The notes beneath the pieces were generated by a model. It did no database searches and was not told the DNA's origin. It saw nothing but the letters and a program-made list of their open reading frames with translations. From Xanthoparmelia taractica (Eukaryota > Ascomycota > Lecanoromycetes > Lecanorales > Parmeliaceae), in contig JANQBS010000046.1 of the NCBI GenBank assembly GCA_033085395.1, positions 1 through 64,000 on the forward strand: a stretch of 64,000 nt of DNA, written 5' to 3'. The translations under genes were made by a program, and so were the position numbers. Positions within the stretch are counted from its first letter, which is position 1. Each line of letters begins with the position of its first letter. Positions 12,177 through 23,300 of this stretch are shown here, one piece after another.

Positions 12177-12734
12177 TCAATCTGTTTCCCCACAATGTCC
12201 CTGCTTATCTGGGCTCTTAGCTCCGTCCTTGTTTCGCTCAACCTCTGTATTAAGCTGCTTCAAAGCATCAATTGTCTTAGCATGTTGGGATCCAAGTAGT
12301 TCTTGATAGCCCGCGTGAGCTTGACTGAAGGAATCTTTCGCTTTCTCGAATTGTTGCATATCCTGATATAACAAACCCATGTTGTAGAATAGGTCTAGTT
12401 GTGACTTGGCATTCGCAGGAGGATTTCTGGTGTAGCCGAGTAGAGCTCGCTGATACATCGACTCAGCCTCAGCCAGCTTGCCTTGAGCACGGTAAAGAAC
12501 ACCTAGATCATTGACCGTATCTAATACAGATGTGTGATCTTTTCCAAGGGCTTTTTCGCTGCCAGTCAAAGCCCGCTGATACATCAACTCAGCCTCAGCC
12601 AGCTTGCCTTAATCACGATAAAGAACACCTAGATTATTAACCGTCGCCAATGTGGATTTGTGGTCTTTTCCAAGGGCTTTTTCGCTGCCAGTCAAAGCCC
12701 GCTAATACATCAACTCAGCCTCAGCCAGCTTGCC
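12177..12734 (-). pseudogene. Cut-off TPR tail of the patatin-NB-ARC NLR
   Basis: This continues the same reading frame as the NLR upstream but lies beyond its first stop at 12735-12737. Two more stops interrupt it, TAG at 12702-12704 and TAA at 12609-12611. Each sits where sister repeats have CAG or CAA. After the last stop the frame is open for about 140 residues, with TPR-like units (GKLAEAESMYQRAL, then NMGLLYQDMQQFEKAKDSFSQAH) and ends GHCGETD. This was evidently the C-terminal repeat domain of a longer ancestral protein. It could be translated only by readthrough or from an internal start. Confidence 0.85.
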
Positions 12735-13007
12735 TTAATCACGATAAAGAACACCTAGATTATTGACCGTCGCCAATATGAATTTGTGGTCTTTTTCAAG
12801 GGCTTTTTCGCTGCCAGTCAAAGCCCGCTGATACATTAACTCAGCCTCAGCCAGCTTGCCTTGATCACGATAAAGAACACCTAGATTATTGACCGTATCT
12901 AATGTAGATGTGTGGTCTTTTCCAAGGGCTTTTTCCTTGCCAGACAGAGCCCGCTGATACATCGACTCAGCCTCAGCCAGCTTGCCTTGATTATGGTAAA
13001 GAACACC
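12378..13007 (-). repeat. Tandem 126-bp TPR-coding repeats (five units)
   Basis: Units start on the minus strand at 13007, 12881, 12755, 12629 and 12503, an exact 126-bp period (42 residues each). Each begins GGTGTTCTTTA and encodes G-V-L-Y-x-x-Q-G-K-L-A-E-A-E-x-M-Y-Q-R-A-L. The first four units are close to identical; the fifth diverges after about 65 bp. Many of the differences between units are C/T or G/A transitions. Such high internal identity is typical of NLR repeat arrays that evolve by repeat exchange. Confidence 0.92.
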
Positions 13008-15678
13008 TATAGAGCCAGAAAAATCTGTAATACAGCCCTCTATCAGCTCGGAAGGGTTGCATCCATCGCTCCATACCCTCACTAGCTGTAAGCACCTTTC
13101 TGCGTGGGGAAATAGGCGCTGCGTTATGATCCAATCGCCCGGCGCTCTCTTGACAGGAACACTTTTTCCAACGCATTTAAGAGCTAACATCATATGTTGG
13201 TTATCTTTAGCCTTCCATAAGACACTCTTCACCCAGGCATGAACGCAATGGTGCATTGAGTATCCGTCAGAATCTGTCAAACTCTCGATTAGAGCATGCT
13301 TCCGCAATTTCTCTATTACGGAGAGGAAAGCCAGCTTTGTGCTGATAACATCGAGAAACCAGCTGGGAGCATCATCCTTTCCAGCTCGTAGCAGATCATA
13401 CCATAAATCTCGGTTGTCAAAGTACGCCCAGAGCTCAAGCAGCTTCGCTGCTGATTTGTCCTCTTTATATATATAGATATAGGAGAGATTCCAAGTCGAG
13501 TATATAGTCTGATCTTCGTAAGAAGGAAGTGAAGGGCTTGTTCGATGAAGTTCGAGCCACGATGTTGTGTAATGTTGAAGGTACTCCGATACAGATATAC
13601 CGGTCAGACCCAGGTAAGCACCAGCAGTCGCCAAGGCAAGTGGAAGACCGTCAAGTCTCCCTACTAAGTTCTTGATACTGGGATCTTTTATTAACGTAAG
13701 CATCGGCTTGCAGAGCATCACTCTTAGAAACCCACCTTCCTCAATGGCTCTACCTGACATTCGAACGAGAAGCGAGATACTCTCATCGTCGTTTGATAGC
13801 TTCTTGACTTCTATGGGATGTCCTATTCTCAGAGTTCTCCAGCGTGTGGTCACCAAGATTGAGCCTTGGTGAGCCTCGGGAAAATATGGCCGAATATTAT
13901 AAGCGAGTTGTCTCTTATTGTCTGGGGTTTTGGGATTGTCGACGTTGTCGTAGATCAGTAACCAACGATCATTTCCTGGGAGACTTAACCATGTCTTCAT
14001 CTCATGGAGAATAGAACTGAGAGTTTCTTCATTTTGTGGGCCATTAAGGAGTTCTTGGTTCAAGAATTCTTTGGGCAACCGTCTGGCATTGGCGGAAAAG
14101 CTCCGTTTCAAGGTGTCCTCGGTCTTTGCATTAAGCCAAAACACCGCAGTATAGTCCGAACGATGTTTCTTTGCAAATTCAATGGCCAGCTGTGATTTTC
14201 CAATTCCTCCTAACCCATGAAGAACCACAACCTTTCGCTCTGCAGTAGTAAATGGGAGGAGCACCGATTCGATCGATGCGAGATTGCTAGCCCGGCCGAC
14301 GAAATAATCGATCTCCGGAGCGGCCAAGAGGGAGAACACCAACTGAAATCTTTCTTGTCCTTGCTGGAATTCTCTAAGAATACGTCTCCTCATTTCCGTG
14401 AAATCGCCTTCCCAGACTTCGATCTCGTTAGCACGGCGATGTTTGTATTATAAGGAACATTCTCTACTAGTCACGTACATTCCTTATCCTTCATAGCCTG
14501 TGAACAACTCCGCATATCTTTGCGTACTTGGAGAAGATCCATGTAAGAATCAGTCGCTGACGCGATTGTCTTCTCTTGCTTGTACTCATCCAAACCCACA
14601 TCTTGTAATCCTTGCTCCACATTAAAGCGAAAGTACCGCTGTTTAAAGAGAAGACCCCGATTGCTCTTTGCAAAGAGTTCTGCAGTCCTCTCCGTCTCTG
14701 TAGCGATGTCCTTCAAGGTTTTGGTAAAGATCTTGATGGCACCATCTTTGACTGGGCTTTTCCCTGGGTTCCCAGTGCCAATCGAGACGAAACAGTTCAC
14801 AAGAGTGGCTAGATCACCTCCCTCTGATGACCAGATATCTTGAGCCTCTGTCCAGACCTCGTTCACAGGGTTGTTGCAGCCAAGGCCAGCGTCGACGTAT
14901 TCCTGACCATGCATTCCGATGGAAATTGGATCAAAGAAACCGGATGCCGCCGACGTAGCCCGAGCAGCTTCCCATATTTTGGTGCCACCTCCCGTGCCAG
15001 AATGATAAGCGCAAAGACGGGCCACATCTTTGTTCTCCTTTCTGACTGCGCACACAAACCTGCGTTATGTCAGCTCTCCTGCCCGGCTCTTTTAGCTCAG
15101 TAACATACACGCGACAGCCTCGATCCTCGCCATCATCCAGAAGCGCATCCTCCGCCGAGCCCAAACTTGTGATAACTTTCTTGATTGCATTTTCCAGCTC
15201 GGATGCTTTGTATCTTCCTTTAATATTACCCCGAGAAGTCACAGGAAGGCCGCTCTTGCTGAAGATGGTGCGAGAGAGCTCGGAGTAAGCCGTGATACAT
15301 TCCCCGATGTCCATTTGCAGACGACCAAGCATTATTGCAATGAGGCTAGGGATCGGAGGTATTAGTGCAATGCCGCATCAATATGGATGTCACGACTCAC
15401 CCTCCAGTTGAAGTACCACCTATCAAGTCAAAAACATCGCATGGCTTTACGTGCGACAATCCTTCACGACGTTCTTCATTGATCTGTTGCATGATTTGCC
15501 GCAAGATGAACAGAGTTGATAGGCCTCTTACACCTCCGCCATCTGTTTCGACTCAGAATCAAAAAGTACGGAGATCCACCATATGAGAGCGAGCGCACTC
15601 ACCTAGCGACAACAGACACAGGCCATTCTTATCTCTCGTCTCGCTTCTGGCGCCCGAAGTCGAGCTTGTCGAGGCCAT
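12735..15678 (-). CDS. Patatin-NB-ARC-TPR NLR-like protein, truncated by stop codons
   Basis: Exons 15678-15603, 15542-15401, 15345-15109, 15059-14479 and 14416-12735 give 905 residues up to the first stop. Residues about 25-340 form a patatin-like phospholipase domain, with the oxyanion loop LDGGGVRGLS, the nucleophile elbow GGTSTGG and a dyad Asp in YVDAGLGCNNPV (DAG rather than the common DGG/DGA). A NB-ARC nucleotide-binding module follows: P-loop GLGGIGKSQLA, Walker B RWLLIYDNVDN, GSILVTTRWR and GLPLALATAGAYL. TPR repeats begin near residue 800 (YHNQGKLAEAESMYQRAL). Proteins of this architecture are fungal STAND/NLR receptors implicated in non-self recognition; the patatin part is the presumed lipid-cleaving effector. 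All catalytic and P-loop residues are kept. The repeat domain is cut after two units by a TAA at 12735, so the gene may be a pseudogene or a truncated allele. Confidence 0.88.
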
Positions 15679-17402
15679 GAGAGCTGAGGTTGGTATGTGC
15701 TCTAGGACATTGAGGATGCCATCGCCGCTGGAAAGCTGACGTTCCTAACAAGAGAATTTCCCACACTGCGGTGGTATTGCCATCTGGCCAACAATGATAA
15801 GAATAAGCACCCCCACCACACCCTCAGGCGGTGCTGCAGGTTGACCAAGGCTTGCATGCAACCAACTAAAAAAGGGTTGGCGTGTACCACTGATCACCAC
15901 GCAAAACCTTTTGTAGTTTCGAAGAACCCGCTGCACTATCTAGACCTCTTAGAATCAAATGACAACATGGGACCGCATTTTGCGCCATTCCTCACCTCTG
16001 AATGGCCCTTCTCGCAGCTTCCGAATAACCCAATGACAGCTGCTATTTAATCGCAGTCTTGCCGAAGCCCACACTAATCCACATCTCACGAAATCGAATC
16101 ACACGGAACCGCGTCTTACTGTACCTCATGCAATAGAAATGCAATGCAATGCCTCATTTCTTCCCTTTTATTGCCGACCCATCTGTCCACCAAGTCGTCA
16201 CTTTGATCCCTGTATTAGCTTTTTTATCCGTATATACGACATGCTCTATTCACAACGACGCAGGTAGATATGCAAATAGATGACTGGACTGTCCCAACAG
16301 TGAGGCAGCGGGCTTGGGTAGGCTATAATTCGCGCCCCGGCGCCTGAAGTCTTGTGTGCCTTGAGAGTATGGATTCGGAGTGATGCATTAGCTGTATATA
16401 CAGACGTGGGATGGTAAGATAGAAGGATAAGATGGCTCTGGAGGTGACGGAATCGGATGAAGAGCTATCTGCTTGGTGATGGACCCATATGACTCTCGCT
16501 ATGACTCGCTACAGTCAACTTGCTACGATAAGTCTGCTTTGCAAATCTGCTTGAAACAAGCGATTTTCATGAAAATTACTAATCCGCAGTCCCTCTGTGC
16601 GTGACCAAATTGCCACCAAGTCTCAGCTTCACTGATTAGCATCTGCAGCTAAGCCCAGTGACTTTTATTTGACACTCCCTTGGGTGACATATACGTTGAA
16701 GTCTCCCTGGAAGAATAGTCCGTAGCAAACGCTCGACCAAGGCTTGTAGAAATCGGTAATTGTAATGTTGAGATTCCGAAGCAACTGCGCTCTTTGGCTG
16801 TTGAGGTCGATATCTCTAGAAAGTCATTCGTACCTCAAAGATCACCTTATTCAGCTCCATCGTCGCCATTGGCGTGCCGAGGCATTCCGTCAAGCCATAG
16901 CCGAAGATCAATTCATGAGTATGATGTATTGCTTTGAGATGGTCTTTGTCGCTTGTCAACCTGGGGCTGTTGCATGTCTTTATGCCTGCAGCGGTAGTAG
17001 CTCAGCCTCCGTCTTTGATCAGAGCAACAACAGGTTCAATCACTGATTCTCGCTTCATAATCTTTCTCTTTCTCGTTCTCAAGCTGCGAGTTACCTCATT
17101 TCCTCAAAACCCCTCGTTTTATCCTGAGAAGTGTTGGCCTTCACAGAAAATGTAGGCCTCGGTAAACATGTAAGTGATCAGTTCGTATCCAATCTCTTGG
17201 GCGAAGAAGTGTGCTTTGCAGAAACTTTTGGTGATACCGAAGGCACTCAGCCACTTGTCTAGCCTTTTCGCCTCTAAAGCCAAGCGTGTTGAGCGTGTGG
17301 CACAGTTACCGCCACTGACCCTCGAGAACATGGACACACATAGTTAGGCGCTAAGAAAATCAGTCTTGTGTAACAGCATCATTCTCCATAGTTACCAATA
17401 CC
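15679..17402. other. Intergenic, no supported gene
   Basis: It includes the promoter side of the patatin NLR. Minus-strand frames near 15702-15936 and 17119-17337 and a plus-strand frame at 16765-17046 are open but show no recognisable family, and I do not call them. Confidence 0.45.
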
Positions 17403-17576
17403 ATGGAGACCTCGAACTCCAGCGTTGCCGACACGCGAGTGACACCAGCTGCTCTCAGCAAAATTGCCAAACCAGGAATGAAGAAACCACTTTCGGTAAC
17501 TCGCAAAAACAGTACGTGGGACCAATCACATATTCAATCTCTCAACCTCCTTGCGGATCGTGCTCTAGCATTCTAA
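17403..17576 (+). CDS. Possible small or first-exon ORF, unknown
   Basis: A 57-residue frame starting METSNSSVADTRVTPAALSK with a basic middle (GMKKPLSVTRKN) and ending LNLLADRALAF. The composition looks protein-like and better than the surrounding frames. It may be a complete micropeptide, the first exon of a gene continuing to about 17940, or a remnant. I recognise no family. Confidence 0.28.
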   Translation: METSNSSVADTRVTPAALSKIAKPGMKKPLSVTRKNSTWDQSHIQSLNLLADRALAF

Positions 17577-17639
17577 AATACGGCTAGTATAAGATGGGTA
17601 GTAATCGAAGTAGCAGGAGCTCGAGTCCTCGGCTTTGCT

Positions 17640-17940
17640 TGGCACAGAATGGCACCTTTCCCTTGACTACGAAGATTTGTATCACATGGCGAAGGAGCGG
17701 TTTGCCCAGGAGAGCCCTGGCGCAACGTTCAGAGAGTTGGTAGTCTTCCAAAAATAGAAAACGCCAACTTAATCTGACATCGCTCATATACATCGAAGCT
17801 ACCATTATCCGGATCCAGGATTTCGTCGGTAAGTACGGCGATGATGGTGAAGCAGCGCTCAATAAGATGGCCGCTAGCCATATCATCACCGTCGACTGGG
17901 TGCGATATCAGCAATGGCCAACTACGTCCCTTGTTCTCCA
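17640..17940 (+). pseudogene. Possible coding remnant, unknown family
   Basis: Two protein-like stretches lie on the plus strand in different frames. LDYEDLYHMAKERFAQESPG is followed by RELVVFQ and a stop at about 17755. Then comes YIEATIIRIQDFVGKYGDDG, followed by EAALNKMAASHIITVDWVRYQQWP, up to about 17920. No clean GT-AG pair joins them, so this is either a decayed gene or a multi-exon gene I could not resolve. It may belong with the small ORF at 17403. Confidence 0.25.
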
Positions 17941-18010
17941 CGCTTCAAGAGATCCCCGTCTCATACATCACATCCAATCATCTCCCGGCAGAAACATACA
18001 ATTTTGGCCA

Positions 18011-18054
18011 TCTCATCTCATCTTATCCCATCCCATCCCATCTCATTTCATCTC
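18011..18054. repeat. CATCT/CATCC pentanucleotide tract
   Basis: About nine pentamer units of the CATCT, TATCC and CATCC type, slightly degenerate. It is similar in unit to the tract at 5796-5820. Confidence 0.8.
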
Positions 18055-18889
18055 AACGAGCAAAACAATACATCTCACCAACCGAACTCGCTTCCTACAC
18101 CTACTAATATCGAAAACTACATAGGCAGATGCTGTGACAGAGACAGAGGCAGATGAGAACGAGCTACACTCATACATCCTACTCAGCCACGCGAAGGAAC
18201 CTAACCCAAAGACGATGCTTGTAGTATTGCATATTCCCTACCAAAGAAGATACGTGTATACCATCCCCCCTCCTTTGAAACATCCAGTGCGAGTATATAA
18301 ACACGAAAGGAACCACGACTCCTCGTCTCCCCCTATAATGTAATGGCTAGCCGCTGAGAGAGAACTGTAGAGTATGTCCCGGGCGCTACAACAGACATTT
18401 GTATGTAGTGTACTATTTTCTATCGAAAGACAGGTATTTTAGGAGTAAGAGATCCCAAAAAAGGGAAGGTCAAATCAGTTCGCAGGCGACGCCTCAGACA
18501 CTTCGGAACCAAGCGAATGATAGGACGATGAAGTGGCGGTGTAGAGAGCGATGGCATAGACACAAATTATTTGTCCTTCTCGATACCCAGACTCAAAGCG
18601 TGGTTTGTTTCAAGTGTCTAAGAATGACGCCATAGCCAGGTGAAAGCTACCTACTCAAGGCATTATATCCCACATTTGACGCAGAAATGAGGATTACCCG
18701 TCCTGGACTGGAACAGCTTGCCTGAAGCCTGAGTAGCCTTCCCATTCGGTGCATGGGGGCTGAGGTTGGAAGCTTGCTTTGAAGGGATATCCGTAATTGC
18801 ACACAATATGTAAATGCTATCTAATGACTACGACCACGATATTCTGTGACACTGCGTTAGTGACCTGTATTAAGGGCTTCGTGAGCGAC
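18055..18889. other. Intergenic, no supported gene
   Basis: This lies downstream of the ZIP transporter's stop. Open frames at 18134-18343 and 18399-18635 lack any recognisable feature. The 3' UTR and terminator of the ZIP gene must lie in its right part. Confidence 0.5.
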
Positions 18890-20634
18890 CTACGCTAGCA
18901 TGATCCCCGCGCCGACTGCCATAGCGACGAACTGGGATATCGTCTTCTTCACTTCTTCCCTCTTATTCGAGCCAGTATCTAACAATTCCGGAATAACTGC
19001 AACAGTACCCACGTACAGAAACGTCCCCGCAGTAAAAGGCAATAGCATGTCCCCCCAGCCTAATCCAGTGCCAGCTAGACCTTTACTTTGTACCTCCCCA
19101 GGCGTGGAACCATTACCCGACTTGCCGAGCTCTTGCACAGCAATGCCTAAGCAGGTGCCCAGAAAGGCCCCCAGAGCGGTGACGAATTGCGCACCCATAG
19201 CCATTCTCTTAGAAAAGCCTGATTGGATTAGTAGAGCGAAGTCACCAACTTCGTGAGGTATCTCGTGGAAGAAGACGGCAACTGTGGTTGTGGCACCGAG
19301 AGTTGGCGAAGCGTAGAAGGAGGATGAGAGAGCAAGACCGTCGGTGATGTTATGGGTAAAGTCTGCGATTAGGTTGAGGTAGGCAGACAGCTTGATAGAT
19401 GCCGAGGGTCCCTTTTTCGAGGCTCCCGTAGGGTCTGGCTTGGATGAGGGCTTAACAACTGCTTGGGCTGGTTTTGCTTCGCTCTCTTCTTGGGCTACCA
19501 GCCGAGGCCTGACCCCCTGAATGATGAATTTTGGCTTATGGCCTTCGATGACTTGCGCTGATGCCCCTTCAAACACGTTACTTGCGCTGTGAATTAGTGT
19601 AGTGGCTTCGACTAGGGGCGCGCGAGAGTCTTGGAAAGCTGTTTCATATGCCTTCCAGAGAGCGATCTGCATGACTCCACTATCTGGGTCTCTCTCCAGT
19701 ACTTCCTCCAACCAGCGGTTGGCTCGCTCAGGCTCCTTACGTGCCCATAGCTTCCGAAGTGTTTCAGCAGGTAACTGAAACACCTTCATGTCGCTGGTGA
19801 TAGACTCCGAAAGGGACTTTTTCTTGCGAGACTTTACACTTCCATTAGCCGCACCCGCTTTTGCTCCACTGGCCACTGCAGTCGATGGTGCCTGCTCTTG
19901 TTCCTCCTTCACTTCCCTTTCATGACTATGACTATGATCATGGCCACCCTCACCTCCAGTTGCTATTCGTAGGCTCTTATCCATCGCAACGAAGGTCAAG
20001 AATCCAACCATAATCGCGACACCCAGGAGCAGATTCTTATTGGGCTCTACCATCACAAAGCGCGTATGATCCGGAGCTGCTTCGCCCAAAAAGATCTCGG
20101 GCAGGAGGTGGAAGAGAGTATCTCCAAGTAAGCCACCAACGGCGAAGGCGACCATGACGGATAGGGAGGAAGGATCAATATTTGGAGGGCATAGTGCGAG
20201 AAGGAAATCTGATGATACCGGCATTAGCAAACGGAGATAACATCAGAGCGAGCTGGGGTTACTGACTTGGTGGACCAGAGATGTATAGTGTTGCAAGGAG
20301 AGCATTGACAGCCGGAGAGCTAGGGAACAGCTGTTCGAAGATCTGTGCGATCCAGCCAGAAGTTTGGGGGCTCGTCGCTCGCTTGTGGATATTCAGCTCT
20401 TGAACTATCGGGCATCCCTTTTCAGAGTCAGTTTCTATTCTACATAGATCTTTGCCGCTCTTGGTTTTGTGTGGCCACTGAACGGATGCCTACTTGAATC
20501 GCGTCTTCAATCTCTGGGACACTCAATTGGGCGACATTCTTCCCAACGACAGAGCCCGCAACAGCTGCTACAATAGCGAGAGAAAGTAATGGACGCCATC
20601 GAGGCCTCCATGCTGACGCCATAGTGAAGGTCAC
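18890..20634 (-). CDS. ZIP-family zinc transporter, YKE4/SLC39A7-like (LIV-1 type)
   Basis: Exons 20634-20494, 20417-20267 and 20208-18890 sum to 537 codons. The protein starts with a hydrophobic signal or first membrane segment (RPLLSLAIVAAVAGSVVG), then has membrane helices around SVMVAFAVGGLLGDTLFHLLP. A long cytosolic loop contains a His-rich patch (HDHSHSHER) and a lysine/serine-rich part. The signature helices follow: HNITDGLALSSSF and FFHEIPHEVGDFALL, the latter carrying the HExPHExGD motif of the LIV-1 subfamily. In yeast and animals this group moves zinc out of the ER or Golgi into the cytosol. Exon 2 contains CPIVQELN, which supports the acceptor at 20418. An in-frame ATG four codons downstream (MASAWRP) is an alternative start. 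Confidence 0.92.
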
Positions 20635-20796
20635 ATGCAGCTAGCATGAACGAGGAAAAAGTATGGAAATTGAAGCACAACACGGCTTTTAGGGGCCCGA
20701 TAAGGCTGAGAGCCGCACTAGTCTACTTTAGTCAACATATCCGACCCGCGAAGTTGGAGATTTATTTCTGAAAGACTATCTTAAAATCTTCCCAGC
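20635..20796. promoter_or_regulatory. Short bidirectional promoter, ZIP transporter / NOP16
   Basis: Only 162 bp separate the two divergent start codons, so both core promoters must sit here. I see no clear TATA box. Confidence 0.6.
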
Positions 20797-21542
20797 ATGG
20801 CCCGTCCCCTTCAGAAAAAGAAAAACAAGTCCTCCCTCCCCCGTGTCCGCCAAAAGCCCAAATCAAAGCACATCAACATCAAAAGTAATCCCATCGTTGC
20901 TGCGAATTGGTAAGAATACCCATCCCCTCATCAATAAAGCAACCACTCATCAACTAAATCCTCTGCAGGGACCACTCCCTCACCCTCTCCCAAAACTACC
21001 GCCGCCTAGGCCTCTCCTCTAAACTAAACGCCTACACCGGAGGCACAGAACCCAACCCCAAACCCACAACCACAGGGAACCGACGAAAAGATACCCTATC
21101 AATACTAACATCCCACAAAGCCTCAGAACTAAGGACTTCTGAGGTCAAAGTGACGAGGAATCCCAAGACTGGTGCGATTATCAGTGTACAGCATGAGAAG
21201 AGCGAGCGGGAGAATCCGTTGGGCGACCCATTGAACGAATTCAGTGATTTAGAAGAGGAGGGGGTAGTGGAAGATAATAGTAGGGGTATTGTGCCAGAGT
21301 TGGAAGAACAGGCTAAGTATGGCAAGCCGAAGCGGCCTCGGATGCAGAGTCAGCGGGAGAGGGAGTGGATAGAGAGGTTAGTGGAGAGATGGGGTGATGA
21401 TTGGATTGGTATGGTCAGGGACCGGAAGTTGAATCCGCAACAGCAGACTGAAGGGGATTTGAAAAAGCGGGTAGCGATTTGGAGGGGTAGGAATAGGAAG
21501 GTGCAGCAGGGGGGAGATGGCAGGGACGCGGAGGTTGGCTAA
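20797..21542 (+). CDS. NOP16: Ribosome biogenesis protein NOP16
   Basis: Exons 20797-20909 and 20969-21542 give 228 residues, with an intron of 59 nt (GTAAGA...CTGCAG). The N-terminus MARPLQKKKNKSSLPRVRQK is the hallmark of Nop16, followed by KSNPIVAANWDHSLTLSQNYRRLGL across the splice. The C-terminal part contains QSQREREWIERLVERWGDDW and YGKPKRPRM, typical of the family. Nop16 is a nucleolar factor of the pre-60S particle needed for 25S rRNA maturation. The length equals that of other fungal Nop16 proteins. It is transcribed divergently from the ZIP gene and convergently with the peroxin gene, which ends 61 bp away. Confidence 0.95.
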
Positions 21543-21602
21543 ATGTGTAGTATGAAAGAAGATGTTAAAATATCAATACAGTTGATTTCTTCTGCTTGAT
21601 AA

Positions 21603-23168
21603 CTAGTCTCCTATGCTATCTGCGTCACTACAGACTTTCCGTCTCACCATCCTCACCCACCTCCTTCTCCTCCACTCACCCATCTTGTTCTTGCCACCGC
21701 CCTCCTCCCAACCTTTTGACTTCCCCTTCCCTATCGGCTTCATCTCATAAGTCTCTCTATCCCCTGCGAGATCACCAACCCATCTTTCCCCTTCAATCTC
21801 CACCTCAACACCCTGCACCATCCTCTCCTCCACCCACTCCCGACTCGCCAGATCGAGCACCCATTTCTTATCTGCCCACTCCCAACCCCTCGGAGGCGCT
21901 ACATCTTCAAAGAACCTCGTTCCCTTGGGTCGATCACCGGATATACGCTGCGGTGAGAGAGGATCATAAGGTCCGGGGCTGAACATCCAACTTTCCCACT
22001 CGCCATTCTGACCACCTTTTCTGCGCTGCAATTCGAATATCTCGACTTCACGTGTCTCTGGCGGAGCATCAAGTACTATGTCGTGCGATATCCAAGCATC
22101 TAGCCAGGAACGCGCGGTCCGCTCGTGAGGTGCTAGATGCTCTTCGTGATTGGAGAGCAAGAGCTGCTGGATGGAAGGATGACCAAGAGCGATTGCTGTC
22201 CAACACCCGAGAAGACAGACAAGGCGCCAGGGTAGAAGGTGAGAGACTATGAATAGAAGGCAGGTTGCAATGAAAAGAAAGAGGAAGATGGTAGAGGATA
22301 GCGCCTCATTAGAGAAGTTTGTAAGTGGTGTGACGGTTCGAAGCACGGCATCGTGAATGGTACTGAAGTCATCCATACAATTCTGAAGATCTCGCATGTT
22401 ACGGAAGAAGTCTTTCGACATCTCAGCAGCGGGCTTGATGGTGCGTGGTGGGGCTAGAGGTGGGCCGTTCATAGAATAAGAAGTAGTGTAGGTGGAGACC
22501 GGTGGAGGAGGATGGCGAGTAAGATAGGCAGGCACCATGCCAAAGAGAAGCGCTGCAGCCACTGGCACAACAGAGAGGAGGTAGGGGTCTAAGCAGACGA
22601 ACGTGCACACGGCAAGGAGGGAGAGGGTATGCGTGGGTGTACGCCATGTGAGGAGACGCTCGAGACGGTTTTGGAAGACAAAGACTACTCCAATTCTGTA
22701 GCAGTGTCAGCACCCTCGACTCGATATTTGGACAGAGGCTGTTTACCTGGCATTGAATCGGCGAAAGTTGTTGGTCATCAGAGGAAGAGAAAAGCTGGGC
22801 CTGTTGATGTATTTTGACGAGCGCACATCAGGGGGTAAGTTCAGCTCCTCGACCTCTTCCTCCGGTATGACCTGCTGCAGAAGCCTGCGTCGCCGACGTT
22901 TAGCATGCCATGCTCTGATAGAAGATCTCAAGATTGCCATTGCTCACTTGGTGAAGAGACGGTCCTGCAACGAGTATCCATAGTCTTTGCTGCCTGAGCT
23001 AGTATCGTGGAGCTTTTCTTTCAACTTGTCTTTTGAGCCAGTGAGCGAGTCTTTCAGCCTGTCACGTTTGCCCTTTGGATCAGATGATGGGCTGTCACTG
23101 CCTGAAACAGCGATAACTGGAATAGGCTCCTCCCGATTGACGAAGGCATCGGCCGTGTATTCATCCAT
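21603..23168 (-). CDS. Peroxisomal integral membrane protein with DysF domain (Pex23/Pex24/Pex30-type)
   Basis: Exons 23168-22948, 22884-22747 and 22695-21603 sum to 484 codons (483 aa). The hydrophilic N-terminus (MDEYTADAFVNREEPIPV, then a KDKLKEKLHD segment) leads into NLPPDVRSSKYINRPSFSLP. Paired hydrophobic hairpins follow (CLDPYLLSVVPVAAALLFGM and STIFLFLFIATCLLFIVSHL). The C-terminal third carries a dysferlin-type region with FEDVAPPRGWEWADKKWVLD and a closing RRRRWVRMVRR. Such proteins sit in the ER and peroxisome membrane and control peroxisome number and budding. I leave the symbol open because the Pex23 and Pex24 groups cannot be told apart by eye. Confidence 0.88.
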
Positions 23169-23288
23169 GATTGCGAAATATAGATACCAGGCATCGAGCT
23201 TGCCAATCACGCGATCTCGGGTGGTGATAAGCAGCACAATGTCGTGGACATGCAGCTCGTTGTTGTGCTTTTCGGACACCTGGTGTAG

Positions 23289-23300
23289 CCCTAACCCTAA
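23289..23300 (+). promoter_or_regulatory. Telobox-like CCCTAACCCTAA, upstream of the peroxin gene
   Basis: Two telomere-type repeats lie 121 bp before the peroxin start codon. Teloboxes bind Myb-like telomere factors (Tbf1/TRF type) in fungal promoters. The role here is inferred only. Confidence 0.45.

Noticed and set aside
12600..12740. TPR stops explained by introns
   Set aside because: No GT-AG pair fits, and sister repeats have sense codons at the same positions without splicing.
17033..17045. tRNA-like T-loop (GGTTCAATCAC)
   Set aside because: No matching acceptor and anticodon stems around it.
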